Of a stretch of DNA of 64,000 nucleotides, positions 32,436 to 44,560 are shown piece after piece (position 1 is the first letter of the stretch; every line of letters begins with the position of its first letter). Below the pieces are notes generated by a model. It saw nothing but the letters and a program-made list of their open reading frames with translations. It ran no database searches and was not told the origin of the DNA. Location of the stretch: the NCBI GenBank assembly GCA_029582265.1, contig CM055822.1:2973057-3037056 (forward strand). Reading direction: 5' to 3'. This stretch comes from Zoroaster sp. YZ-2022 (Eukaryota > Echinodermata > Asteroidea > Forcipulatida > Zoroasteridae). The position numbers and the translations under genes are program-made.

Positions 32436-32686
32436 TTAACCAGTTCGCGTCGGGAATAAAAAGGTTTTTCTGGGCCCCTGTGCGGGTTTCTTTTTCCCAC
32501 ACACACGTTAATGGAAGCTTCCACAGCTCGTGGCCACGTCTTCCAAGCATGTCACCGTACACGCGTGGCTCAACCAAGCATGCATACCAATATTCCAGAG
32601 TTTCCTCTGGCGTGTTTAGACGCTCTCCGATCCGTGGTGCAAAAAAAAATTGCGTGTATACACGGCCTCCGACGCGAACTGCTTAA
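32436..32686 (+). mobile_element. MT2 MITE with TTAA ends
   Basis: TTAACCAGTTCGCGTCGGG to CGACGCGAACTGCTTAA, with TTAA at both edges. It is most like the copy at 22460. Confidence 0.85.
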
Positions 32687-32902
32687 CATAAATTAAGTTT
32701 ATAAAGAAACATTATTTATGAAATAGCAAAGGAAACCTTTTTTTGTGCAATGGAACTGTTTCATCGCCCCCCCCCCCCCCCTTAAGACTATTAACAAGGT
32801 GAGAAAAATTGATTTTACATGTAGCATTTTAAACCACCTGCTAAAACTGATCTTGTGAGGATAAACATATTGACTAAACCCAGAGATGGCTATATACCCA
32901 TA

Positions 32903-33029
32903 GGGCTAGGTAACTCAGTTAGTGATGAAGCACTGGGATGGTGATCCAGTGGTCACGGGTTCAGGTCACATGGTGGGAACCAAAGTGAAAACCTTAGCTC
33001 ATATATGTACGCTACATATTGGAGAGGTA
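32903..33029 (+). mobile_element. tRNA-like SINE head
   Basis: An A-box-like TAGGTAACTCAGTTAGTG and B-box-like GGGTTCAGGTC (32957-32967) are spaced as in a tRNA gene. It runs into an opposite-strand SINE. It is a SINE head and not a functional tRNA: the T arm is imperfect. A C-run of about 17 lies just upstream (about 32766-32782). Confidence 0.5.
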
Positions 33030-33357
33030 AATCAGTTGTAAAGTAAAGTCTGTCCCGAGCCATATTGGCTCATCAGGCCGGTGTTTATCTCCGGTTTCGT
33101 TGGCATGAAACGACAGAGAATATTTCCATTCCCCCTGGATAGGATGCCAGTCTATCGCAGGTTACTTCCCTAGCTATTGCCAGGTACCCATTTATACTCC
33201 TGGGTGAAGAGAATCAATTACGGTAAAGTGCCTTGCTCAAGGACACAAGCACCACAGTCGCGGCTGAGATTCGAACCCGGGATTCGAACCCACATTCTGG
33301 CGACTCAGCCATCAGAACCCAAGTGCAATGCACTAGACTGCTCGGCCATGGACCCTA
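33030..33357 (-). mobile_element. tRNA-derived SINE (minus strand)
   Basis: On the minus strand: a head with ATGGCCGAGCAGTCTAG (A box) and GGGTTCGAATCCCGGG (B box), body CTTGAGCAAGGCACTTTACC and ATAAATGGGTACCTGGC, then CAGACTGGCATCCTATCC-like sequence. The B-box segment is partly duplicated (GGTTCGAATC occurs twice). Confidence 0.75.
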
Positions 33358-33400
33358 AATCAGTTGCCATGGCACCCTAAATCAGTTGTAGGACCTACAT

Positions 33401-33593
33401 TTAAAGGGACAATATCGTCATGATCAACAGGGCATGGAATCGGAGCACTAGTTTTAGTTTAATTCAGTGACTGAAAATAATATATTACTATTGCTGCTGC
33501 TGCATATGTAAATGAGCCAGTAATTTTCAGTCACTGTGTTCATCTTAAACTAGGACACTGATTCCATGCCCTGTTCAAAGTCTGCTCTGATCG
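33401..33593 (+). mobile_element. MT1 MITE, 3' end eroded
   Basis: It starts TTAAAGGGACAATATCGTCA, then the palindromic body CAACAGGGCATGGAATCGG...CCATGCCCTGTT. The right TTAA end is lost. Confidence 0.8.
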
Positions 33594-34086
33594 TGCAAGT
33601 CACTCGGATTTGAGTCATGATGTACATGTATGGACTCAACCTGCAACTCATTACTCACAGTTAGTCTCTCCACAGAGCATGTTTTATGGAAGCCTGAACA
33701 TATTATGTCATGCAGTGAGACTTACATAAAAATGCAAGATACCAGACTCTCGCATTAGGTCACTTTGAACTTTGAAACCATGTAAGACTGCGTACGTCGT
33801 AGGTCCACATACGTACATGTTCATGTACACTTACAGTATACATGGTCCAGCTATATGCTGGCGATATATTTATGGTGTGGGCATCATGCCTACTCCAGCC
33901 AATAATTGGGTACAGCCAGAGCATCTCTGTATTCTAATAAGATGCACAATGTATCCCAGTGTAGGTTTTTGGAATACCACAAGCTGTTAATGTGTTATGG
34001 GCCCATGTCCATGATGGCAAAACAGTTGCCAAAGAAATTGTTACATGTACAATACAAACTGGTGACACAACAAACTGGGGGGGAAA

Positions 34087-34127
<41 letters not shown>

Positions 34128-34250
34128 TTGCTTGCTTGGTTTGGCTGGGATTTTGCTTAAAAAAACTAAATTGTTCTTGGTTTTGCTAGGATTTGCTTTT
34201 TATTTTGTTTCAATACTCCAATTATTTAGCTTCATCCCTTTAGTTAATTC
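33594..34250. other. Intergenic sequence with an (AT)n microsatellite
   Basis: (TA)n at about 34090-34120 followed by a T-run. No gene recognised. Confidence 0.5.
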
Positions 34251-34519
34251 ATTGTAAGAGAGCATGTTCATTTGATCAATGGATACTGTAACACAGTAGG
34301 ATTCCTATGGGCAGTCTTTGTGAGTTGCCAGTAAAAGCTAGTCAATGTAACCAACACCAGTGCATACACAGGCCAGATTTGGTTCATTTGCACTCCCCAC
34401 TCCATCATAATTTGCCTGGATACCCGAAACCTCCAAAAAAGAACACTAACAATCACCGAAGCATCCCTCCCTCCCTCCGAGAAAAAAAAAAAAAGAAAAA
34501 GAAAAAAAAACTAACAACA

Positions 34520-35170
34520 AAAATCGTTCTGAATATCGGCCACTCGCCTTGTATAAATTTGCACAATTGTATTGCGTTCCCGTGTAATGACAAGCCCAGG
34601 CTTGCATTCATTGGCCCCATTTTCTCGGATTGCCACAACAAGAAAATGATACCAAACCATTTGCATAGTTACTCTCAATCCTCTAAAAGCAATTTTGGAA
34701 GTTATGCCAGAGCTCCCTGAAACTTTCCCCAGCTGATTGTCAGGATCACTTATCAAGACGGTATTATGTCACACAATTATTTTAAACTAAATTTCTCACT
34801 ATAAACATTTCTCCAGGCTGTTTGACAAGTACCTTTGTCCGTGATAAGCCAAGCATGCATCATGTTTTTTTTAGTCCATACACATCCCTTTATTTTCTTC
34901 TTCCCTTCAGTGTAATATTCTCCCCAAAAAAACTTGTATATTTTCTTATTGTGCAAAGTGAGACATTGCAAATATGCTTGTATTACCATGTACATGTGTT
35001 TATTGCAGTCTAGCCATAATCAGAGACAGGGGCGATCGGTCGGTAACTTTTACTGTTGATTCTGTTACATTTACCTCGGTAGCTGTTACACACGATTTCT
35101 CCTTGCATCGGTCAGCTATTAATCTCGGTGTGTTAGTATCAACAGTCATCTGGAGCAGTCCCTTCTAATA
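34520..35170. other. Unique, balanced-composition island (possible regulatory)
   Basis: It is non-repetitive and more complex than its surroundings, with no long frame. Examples are CGGCCACTCGCCTTGTATAA and GTAATGACAAGCCCAGGC near 34540-34600, and GGGGCGATCGGTCGGTAAC near 35030. It looks like conserved non-coding sequence, but this is a texture judgement only. Confidence 0.25.
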
Positions 35171-37677
35171 CAAGAACTGTTTTAATATCGTGTAATTTTG
35201 GCACTGTGTAGCTTTATTGGAAGGGATCACTACTGTAATGTGTATGTACGTGTACATGAAAAGTACACAATTGTTTTTAAAAAAACATTGTTACTGATTG
35301 TTTTAATTTGAGTATGCACTGACGGGATAAATATTGAATGAAAGATTTGAGGCATTGCATGGTGGAGTATCAATATTGGTTCGGAAAAAAATTCATTATT
35401 AGTGCATATTTCATAGTGGCCTCCATTTGTTGTCAAAGGTAGGGGAATTATTTCAATTCCAATTACCGATCATGATCGCCTTCCCATATTTTGTGTATTC
35501 CTCTTGAAGAAATATTGAGAAAAATATCATCAAGAATTGTATTCTGTTACCCCTTTAAACAATACAGATTTAAGATTGCCCTAAATGTTTTTCCCCAGCT
35601 CAACCAGCAGTGTGAGGAGAGAGGCATGTGTGTTTGTGTGATACAAGGACCATTAACCCTTTTCCTCTGAATAAACAGTGTGTGGTGGTGGTGGTGGTAC
35701 ATGTACATTTCACATACATATTCATGTACATGAACCTCTCCCCCCCCCCCCCCCCGAAGGATATCTATCCCTGGAGTATATTTCATAGAATAAACTTGTA
35801 AATTTGTGTATACACAATCATAACACCAATAAAATGTTTGTTTAATTGCAGATGTCACAATTCATATTATTCAATCTCTTCCAGGTTTTCCCATTTTTAT
35901 TCCCTGTTGTTTCTGGTGATCTGCTAATTTGTAATTGCATGGAAGAGGCTGGGGAAAAAAACATGTACTGTTTTTCATCCATTTTTCCCCTTTCATCTGT
36001 AAGCACATCTTTCTTCTGTTAACACACCTCACAGTGATATGTGCTAAATAAGAATTGTTCATTATTAAGAGTAGTATCTGCATGTCACTTACTAATGTAA
36101 ATTTTATTGTCCTTTGTCCAAATCTTCTTGTTTTATACAAGCTCCCCCCCCCCTTGGAAGTAAGTATTTATGGTTTATTCTGATTTATCAACATCTTCTG
36201 TTTTCTGTCTTTATATTTTGTTTTTATTGATTGTGCTGTGCTATTTTTGAGATTTTTAGGTTAAATTTCCAAATAAACTCAACAAAACCGAACAGGTGAA
36301 AGATTCTCCTGTACTTAGAAGAGCAAAAACCACTGTCAACAGATTGGCTGAAACCTCTCTAATCCCTGACCCCCTGCCGGTTCAAACGTATGTTCTCTCT
36401 ACTCCAGACATCTTGCAATATATTCATACATGTACATGTACATGGTAGCTGATTATAACTGCAAATATTTGTCGGGTTGATAAATCATGAAATTTTAATA
36501 TTATTGCCAGAGATTACTAGGGCAGGTACTTTGCTACGCCGGCCTGGCTCAAACATTCTCAATGATTTCCCAGGAGGGAAAGCATAAAATATTTACAGAT
36601 TAGATATGTGTATAGTTTATTTTATGAAAAGAAAACATATTTGTTCATGTTGATAATTATCTTGGAAATGCCTCAGTTTCTATTGCGCTAGATTTCTAGA
36701 CTTATAAATCTTGATCTATGAATGCGGAATGTCAGGTTCCTTTGTGTGCAGGGATGAAGTTTGTCTCTGTCTCTAACCATTTTGCCCGGGGTCAAAATCA
36801 ATAGTTAATTTATTTGATTGAATTTAGGCTGCATTTTGTATGTTTTAAATTCATCGGAGCTATGTGAATAAGATTGGAAGGAACACAATGGGAAAAGTAA
36901 CCAATCAGATAAACACTTCTATAGACTGTCTGAAGTGCCACTAGAGGGCGCTGTTCAGCGATAACCTACAGGGTATATTCAGTTGTAAATGTACTTTTAA
37001 TTGAATCAAAACATGTACATGTCATGCCTTAGTTGCCGTGTACATTATTCAATGTATACACTGTAATTTAAATAGTTCTTCATAACATTATGTATGGTGA
37101 TTTCTTCCTCAGTGGTTCAATGTGCATGATTGCATACTGTCAAACCTTCTAACATGGCCACCTGATCAAAGGGGCTCAATGTAGCTTTTGACGGCCCAAG
37201 AAAGACTGCCTATACATGTACCATATAGGCAACCGTTGAGGTAACCTGTTCATTGTGGCCACTTTCCATTCGTCCCTTGGGTGACCACTTTACACAGGTT
37301 TGACTGGTTGTTTATTTATGCATGTACACTGCACACACTTTATGTACCACATGTAGTTGGGAATGACTTTTCTTTTCTTTTTGTCCACTCAAAATGTAAA
37401 TGTTTTCAGAACAAACCCAGGCCCAATTTCATGGTACTGCTTAATACCGAAATCTGTACTAACAACAGTCATTGGTTGCTTGTAGGGTTAGCGCAGAATT
37501 TGCTAATTCTTGTGCAGATCATGCAGAGTATGCATTAATGAGCACAAACAAAAATTCCTTGCTTACCCGTGAAATTCGCTTACGTTCAGCAAATCATTTT
37601 CTGCTTGAGTTAGCGCTGATTTTTCGCTTATGGTATTTCACTGAAATTGGGCTATGGTTCTATTTCACATTAATAAA
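35171..37677. other. Intergenic sequence, mostly unique
   Basis: No gene recognised. It contains a short (GGT)n at about 35683-35700, a C-run at about 35740-35754, and scattered ACATGTACATGT words. The frame at 37472-37804 enters the MT3 copy and is not coding. Confidence 0.4.
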
Positions 37678-38013
37678 TCCCTCCTACTATCAAGATGAAC
37701 TTTTGTGGCAAGTAGCTATAGTGGTCAAAATCAGTCAACTCACTGATTTAAAAAAACAACTGTTTTTGACTGATGAACCACCTGGCACACAGGGACATTT
37801 TTGACTGGTTTTGACAGTCATTTTGACCATCCTCAACAATGCAAGATAATGCTTGCTTTTACCAGTCAAAAACAGTCAACTCATTTTTACCCGTAAATGT
37901 AAGATTTGACAGTGTTTGACTTTTAAGTGCACTAGATACATGTATACCTTTGCATACAGTATGTGTCCATGTATATCAAAATGTTGACTGGTTTTGACCC
38001 TTGCAGTCATAGA
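37678..38013 (-). mobile_element. MT3 element (inverted)
   Basis: CCCTCCTACTATC at one end and TTTTGACCCTTGCAGTCAT at the other. The body has TTTTGACTGGTTTTGACAG and AAGATTTGACAGTGTTTGAC as in the copy at 15754, reversed. Confidence 0.75.
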
Positions 38014-38054
38014 AGAGGCATACTCTAGATTTACACATACATAATGCACAACAT

Positions 38055-38294
38055 GCCTGGAATATCATGGAGGGCATACCCTCCATTGCCCTGGTCTTGG
38101 CCTTGGTGCCCCGGTCTTGGCCTTGGTGCCCCGGTCTTGGCCTTGGTGCCCCGGTCTTTGCCTTGGTGCCCCGGTCTTGGCCTTGGTGCCCCTTAACAAT
38201 GTTCCCATGGATATTATGATATTCTAATGGAAGTGCCCTTTAATCTGCAGGAAAAAGGGCTTTGCCCCCTACAAGAATGAAACTACTGGCCTAA
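38055..38294. mobile_element. hAT-like element copy with a 20-bp tandem repeat
   Basis: It shares CTTGGCCTTGGTGCCCC, CTAATGGAAGTGCCCTT and AAGAATGAAA with the element at 52643-53226. Within it, CCGGTCTTGGCCTTGGTGCC is repeated about five times at 38092-38193; the other copy has this segment once. Confidence 0.6.
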
Positions 38295-38566
38295 GATAAC
38301 ATTAAGTTTTTTGCATTTGTACAGTCGCAACCTGGCTAAAGAGACCACCTGTTCATCGTGGCCATGTATGTGTTGAAATAATTTACATTTCCGCATGTTG
38401 AGTGGTTAATCCAAGTTTCCTCATTGAATTGATTGGTTGTGATATATTGAACCTTAGGTCAACAAACCTAAGTAACATTCAATCAGGTGAATGATAACAT
38501 TCTGATCCTATTAAAAATAAATTACTTGCATGAATCATAGTCACTGAAATTAACAATCGTTCCCTT
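38295..38566. other. Intergenic sequence
   Basis: No feature recognised. Confidence 0.4.
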
Positions 38567-39234
38567 TTAAGGGAAGGTACAGCATCGGTAATGTTGACAA
38601 AACTGCTTCTATGAGTATGCTTACTCTCTTTGAATCAAGATATACATTGAAGGGAAGGTACAACATTGGTAATGTTGGCAAAACTGCTTCTATGAGTATG
38701 CTTACGCTCTTTGAATCAAGATATACATTGAAGGGAAGGTACATGTACGGTACAACATTAGTATTGTTGGCAAAACTGCTTCTATGAGTATGCTTACTCT
38801 CTTTGAATCAAGATATACATTGAAGGGAAGGTACAACATTGGTAATGTTGGCAAAACTGTTTCTATGAGTATGCTTACTCTCTTTGAATCAAGATATACA
38901 TTGAAGGGAAGGTACAACATAGGTAATGTTGACAAAACTGCTTCTATGGGTATGCTTACTCTCTTTGAATCAAGATATACATTGAAGGGAAGGTACAGCA
39001 TCGGTAATGTTGGCAAAACTGCTTCTATGGGTACGCTTACTCTCTTTGAATCAAGATATACATTGAAGGGAAGGTACAGCATCGGTAATGTTGGCAAAAC
39101 TGCTTCTATGAGTATGCTTACTCTCTTTGAATCAAGATATACATTGAAGGGAAGGTACAGCATCGGTAATGTTGGCAAAACTGCTTCTATGGGTACGCTT
39201 ACTCTCTTTGAATCAAGATATACAAAATATACTC

Positions 39235-39351
39235 CTGAGGACGATCAGAGCATACTGATCGAAACGTCGAGTTGTACCTCCAGTTCTTTTCAGAACTAAT
39301 TACTACTCAATTGAGATTCCACATGGTGTCACCGCAATTAGTCTTACTTAT
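39235..39351 (+). mobile_element. S150 copy inside the U81 array (first)
   Basis: CTGAGGACGATCAGAGCATA, CTGATCGAAACGTC, then GAGTTGTACCTCCAG through AATTAGTCTTACTTAT. The distal tail is missing. Confidence 0.95.
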
Positions 39352-39688
39352 ATACATTGTAGGGAAGGTACAGCATCGGTAATGTTGGCAAAACTGCTTC
39401 TATGGGTATGCTTACTCTCTTTGAATCAAGATATACATTGAAGGGAAGGTACAACAGGTAATGTTGGCAAAACTGCTTCTATGGGTATGCTTACTCTCTT
39501 TGAATCAAGATATACATTGAAGGGAAGGTACAGCATTGGTAATGTTGGCAAAACTGCTTCTATGGGTATGCTTACTCTCTTTGAATCAAGATATACATTG
39601 AAGGGAAGGTACAGCATTGGTAATGTTGGCAAAACTGCTTCTATGAGTATGCTTACTCTCTTTGAATCAAGATATACAAGATATACTC

Positions 39689-39804
39689 CTGAGGACGATC
39701 AGAGCATACTGATCGAAACGTCGAGTTGTACCTCCAGTTCTTTTCAGAACTAATTACTACTCAATTGAGATTCCACATGGTGTCACCGCAATTAGTCTTA
39801 ATTA
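39689..39804 (+). mobile_element. S150 copy inside the U81 array (second)
   Basis: Nearly identical to the copy 454 bp upstream, with almost the same left junction (ATATACTCCTGAGG) and right junction (ATATACATTG). Confidence 0.95.
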
Positions 39805-41037
39805 TATACATTGAAGGGAAGGTACAGCATCGGTAATGTTGGCAAAACTGCTTCTATGGGTATGCTTACTCTCTTTGAATCAAGATATACATTGAAGGGA
39901 AGGTACAACATACATGTAGGTAATGTTGGCAAAACTGCTTCTATGGGTATGCTTACTCTCTTTGAATCAAGATATACATTGAAGGGTAAGGTACAGCATC
40001 GGTAATGTTGGCCAAACTGCTTCTGTGGGTATGCTTACTCTCTTTGAATCAATATATATACATTGAAGGGAAGGTACAGCATCGGTAATGTTGGCCAAAC
40101 TGCTTCTGTGGGTATGCTTACTCTCTTTGAATCAAGATATACATTGAAGGGTAAGGTACAGCATCGGTAATGTTGGCCAAACTGCTTCTGTGGGTATGCT
40201 TACTCTCTTTGAATCAAGATATACATTGAAGGGAAGGTACAGCATCGGTAATGTTGGCAAAACTGCTTCTATGGGTATGCTTACTCTTTGAATCAAGATA
40301 TACATTGAAGGGAAGGTACAACATCGGTAATGTTGGCCAAACTGCTTCTGTGGGTATGCTTACTCTCTTTGAATCAAGATGTACATTGAAGGGAAGGTAC
40401 ACCATCGGTAATGTTGGCCAAACTGCTTCTGTGGGTATGAATACTCTCTTTGAATCAAGATGTACATTGAAGGGAAGGTACACCATCGGTAATGTTGGCC
40501 AAACTGCTTCTGTGGGTATGCTTACTCTCTTTGAATCAAGATGTACATTGAAGGGAAGGTACACCATCGGTAACGTTGGCCAAACTGCTTCTATGGGTAT
40601 GCTTACTCTCTTTGAATCAAGATGTACATTGAAGGGAAGGTACACCATCGGTAACGTTGGCCAAACTGCTTCTATGGGTATGCTTACTCTCTTTGAATCA
40701 AGATGTACATTGAAGGGAAGGTACAACATCGGTAACGTTGGCCAAACTGCTTCTATGGGTATGCTTACTCTCTTTGAATCAATATATATACATTGAAGGG
40801 AAGGTACAACATTGGTAATGTTGGCAAAACTGCTTCTATGGGTATGCTTACTCTTTGAATCAAGATATACATTGAAGGGAAGGTACAACATTGGTAATGT
40901 TGGCAAAACTGCTTCTATGAGTATGCTTACTCTCTTTGAATCAAGATATACATTGAAGGGAAGGTACAACATTGGTAATGTTGGCAAAACTGCTTCTATG
41001 GGTATGCTTACTCTCTTTGAATCAAGATTATACATTA

Positions 41038-41391
41038 AACAACCATCCTGTGAAAGTTTAAGTTAATTACATTGTGCTTTTAATAAGAAAATAGTGAAAA
41101 TGCATTCAGATGTTTTGTGTTCATTGAAAGAGCCTAGAGGACTTTTCCCTTGATCGAAATTGGAAGTTATTTCACTTAATAGCTTAAATACAACAGCACA
41201 TCAGACAACATATTATCTAGGAAAGATTAATACAATCATAAGCTTTACACTCAATAATATTTACATTAAAATTGGACCTTTTTGTTATTTTTTAATTATC
41301 AGTTTCTGTACCTGCCTTCAAACATCCACACATTTGGATAGTCTGTATTTCAAGAAATGTATCATCAAGAAATGTATCAAACAAAAAGTCT
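41038..41391 (+). mobile_element. K7 body following the U81 array
   Basis: CCATCCTGTGAAAGTTTAAG, AATTACATTGTGCTTTTAAT and AAAATGCATTCAGAT recur in other K7 copies. The 3' K7 terminus was not found here; the D5 repeat follows. Confidence 0.45.
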
Positions 41392-41650
41392 CTAGTTTCC
41401 GGTCTTTGGTCGGCTTAAAAATCGGTGCTGTGACAATTTTTTTTTAAATTTTTTTTTTATATTTTTTTTGCCAACCAGTGAAATACATGTGTGCGTGGTT
41501 ATTGGAACCAGACCAAATTTCCCACACACAAAGTATGGTGGCTAAGAGAGGCCTCACAAATTGGGCAAACGTTCAGACCCCTATGTGAAAAAGTCGTTTA
41601 AAACACAGCACGGCAGAATTCCAATCGATCCAGCAATTTTGGCTGTAATT
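41392..41650 (-). mobile_element. D5 repeat (inverted)
   Basis: The reverse complement has CAGCAATTTTGG-, GCCGTGCTGTGTTTTAAA-, GGCCTCTCTTAGCCACCATA and GACCAAAGACCGGAAAC-type words as at 5006-5312. Confidence 0.7.
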
Positions 41651-41692
41651 GGACATTGTTTCCATTTTAAATTTGTAACACATTTCATAAAT

Positions 41693-41893
41693 GTGACCCG
41701 CTCCATCGAAATAAGGAATGTCCCCAACACATGCATTATTACATTATCAATTTATCACATCCTAACCCAGGAATGAAATGAACCAAAAATGTTTGGCATC
41801 ATCAGAAAGCCCATTAAATTCTCTTTAAGTTGATATCCATATTTCAAAATGTGAAATTTGGGGGACAATCCTTATTTCGATGAAGCGGGTCAC
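41693..41893. mobile_element. 201-bp TIR MITE
   Basis: GTGACCCGCTCCATCGAAAT and ATTTCGATGAAGCGGGTCAC are near-perfect inverted ends, extended by AAGGAATGTCCCC and GGGGACAATCCTT. AAAT occurs on both sides, a possible short target duplication. Confidence 0.8.
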
Positions 41894-42057
41894 AAATTTA
41901 AAACGAATCACACTTGTGAAGCATTTTATGAATTAAATTTTTTCACCTTCTATTCTTGTTATCAGTGACACAATGAAATCAGCTTAAAGTTCTTTCACAG
42001 GTTTGTGTCTCTACGTATCGTCTCTCTTGTTTCTTGTTATAAAATGTATCAGAGTTT

Positions 42058-43531
42058 AGTACTCATGCTCATACCAGTATGAGTATTTTTTGAGTATGAG
42101 TCCATTTTTCTGTACTCGTACTCATAAAAAAGTACTCGACTACAACTACAGAGTTGGAGTACTCATACTCAAGTCCATTTTACTGTACTCATGAAAAAGT
42201 ACTCGACTACAACTACAGAGTTGGAGTACTCATACTCAAGTCCATTTTTCTGTACTCATGAAAAAGTACTCGACTACAACTACAGAGTTGGAGTACTCAT
42301 ACTCAAGTCCATTTTACTGTACTCATGAAAAAGTACTCGACTACAACTACAGAGTTGGAGTACTCATACTCAAGTCCATTTTTCTGTACTCATGAAAAAG
42401 TACTGACTACAACTACAGAGTTGGAGCACTCATACTCAAGTCCATTTTACTGTACTCATGAAAAAGTACTGACTACAACCACAGAGTTGGAGTACTCATA
42501 CTCAAGTCCATTTTACTGTACTCATGAAAAAGTACTCGACTACAACTACAGAGTTGGAGTACTCATACTCAAGTCCATTTTTCTGTACTCATGAAAAAGT
42601 ACTCGACTACAACTACAGAGTTGGAGTACTCATACTCAAGTCCATTTTTCTGTACTCATGAAAAAGTACTCGACTACAACTACAGAGTTGGAGTACTCAT
42701 ACTCAAGTCCATTTTACTGTACTCATGAAAAAGTACTCGACTACAACTACAGAGTTGGAGTACTCATACTCAAGTCCATTTTTCTGTACTCATGAAAAAG
42801 CACTCGACTACAACTACAGAGTTGGAGTACTCAAACTCAAGTCCATTTTACTGTACTCATGAAAAAGCACTCGACTACAACTACAGAGTTGGAGTACTCA
42901 TACTCAAGTCCATTTTACTGTACTCGTACTCGTACTCATGAAAAAGCACTCGACTACAACTACAGAGTTGGAGTACTCATACTCAAGTCCATTTTACTGT
43001 ACTCATACTCGTACTCATGAAAAAGCACTCGACTACAACTACAGAGTTGGAGTACTCATACTCGAGTCCATTTTACTGTACTCATACTCGTACTCATGAA
43101 AAAGCACTCGACTGCAACTACAGAGTTGGAGTACTCATACTCAAGTCCATTTTACTGTACTCGTACTCGTACTCATGAAAAAGCACTCGACTGCAACTGC
43201 AGAGTTGGAGTACTCATACTCAAGTCCATTTTACTGTACTCATCATGAAAAAGTACTCGACTACAACTATAGAGTTGGAGTACTCATACTCAAGTCCATT
43301 TTACTGTACTCATACTCGTACTCATGAAAAAGCACTCGACTACAACTACAGAGTTGGCGTATGAGTACTCCAGTACATTATTCTGTACTCATACTCGTAC
43401 TCATGAAAAAGTACTCGACTACAACTACACAGTTGGCGTATGAGTACTTCAGTACATTTTTCTGTATTCAAACTCGTACTCGAGTATATTATTCTGTACT
43501 CATACTCGTACTCATGAAAAAGTACTTGACT
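42058..43531 (+). repeat. 67-bp satellite, about 20 units
   Basis: Unit: GGAGTACTCATACTCAAGTC, CATTTTACTGTACTCATGAA, AAAGTACTCGACTACAACTA, CAGAGTT. Later units gain extra TACTCG hexamers, so unit length drifts to about 75-80 bp. Confidence 0.95.
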
Positions 43532-43619
43532 ACCAGTCTGTTAAATATGTACACATTTACATACATTTTTAATTCCTTTTAAGGTCTCTTCAAAGACATG
43601 CGAGGTGTAACCCATGTAG

Positions 43620-43760
43620 ATGTCACCAATAATTCATTTATTTATTTATTTATTTATTTCAAAATATTTAACAAGGGTAGGCCATTTACCTTGTATTCTT
43701 CCTAGGTGCCCAGGAGATACAAAGTAATACAATACTATAAAAAAAATAATAATAAAAAAG
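43620..43760 (-). mobile_element. Possible LINE 3' UTR with (AAAT)n tail
   Basis: The minus strand reads TATCTCCTGGGCACCTAGG, then AAATGGCCTACCCTTGTTAA, then (AAAT)n. The form suits a LINE 3' end, but no coding part remains. Confidence 0.45.
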
Positions 43761-44093
43761 AACTTAATATAGATACTACAGATAACTAAATACTTAATGT
43801 AGATACAGATGTCTTTATACATTTAAAACATAATCATTTAGTGAACGTTTAAAGCTATGACGAATGATCCAATGATATATTTTGTGATCATGATAATCAT
43901 CTCATGGGAGTGGGGGGAGGGGACACCAGGATCTTGGGTAGTCTGAGCAAGGTCATAACTAATCCTGAAACTGATGGTATGTCATTCTTTATTAAGTTTT
44001 GAGCTCCAGTGTGATGCTATCATATTTTTGTATCCCCCCCCCCCCCCCCCCCCTATATCTAGAGGTCACATTCAGTTAGCCAATTGCAATGTA
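43761..44093. other. Intergenic sequence with a long C-run
   Basis: A run of about 20 C lies at about 44034-44053. No gene recognised. Confidence 0.5.
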
Positions 44094-44370
44094 TTAACCC
44101 TAACCTCCCCAATTCCATCAAAATCCTTCAAGGGGCACTTTTTGGAAAAATTCAGTACATGTACTTTCAGAAACTGGTACTTTCACCTCTACAAATGGGG
44201 CAAAATTACTACCTGGCAAGAAGTACAGGCCATAAGTGCTGAATATGAAAGATCAACGAAAATGGTGCATTTTGAAGATATGGGCATGTTTCCAAAACTG
44301 CACTGATGGATTTTGGACAATTCAGGAAGGTTCCTTGCCAGAATACCTACATGTAGGGGGTTAGGGTTAA
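44094..44370. mobile_element. MT4 MITE with TTAA ends
   Basis: TTAACCCTAACCTCCCC at the left and GGGGGTTAGGGTTAA at the right, with TTAA at 44094-44097 and 44367-44370. It shares the AAAATCCTTCAA subterminal word with the region flanking the 44-bp satellite. The CCCT start after TTAA is as in piggyBac-type ends. Confidence 0.75.
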
Positions 44371-44560
44371 AAACAGCGTTATACACTTTTGGTCATCTCA
44401 TAAAACATTAATGATTGCAGGTAAACATGAAACCTACTTGGTGTAAAGTTGATGATGGTATGAAACAGTGCTGTGAGACGGCATGTTTGATACCATCATC
44501 AACTGATATTATTTCAATAAAATCAGTGAAATAATTTTCACAATTTCTGAGTGCAGCAAA

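Larger units (their letters stand above)
38567..41037 (+). repeat. U81 array, main block (about 27 units)
   Basis: 81-bp units in a single register, with local variants: AACATTGG, AGCATCGG, ACCATCGG; GGCAAAAC or GGCCAAAC; AAGATATAC or AAGATGTAC. The variants cluster in neighbouring units, showing local amplification. Two S150 copies sit inside it. The array ends at GATTATACATTAAACAACCA, where K7 body sequence begins. Confidence 0.95.

Noticed and set aside
33040..33075. Second hammerhead motif in the minus-strand SINE (CTGATGAGCC hairpin)
   Set aside because: CTGATGA and a short stem are present, but the following GAAA is replaced by CGGGA, so the core is not met.
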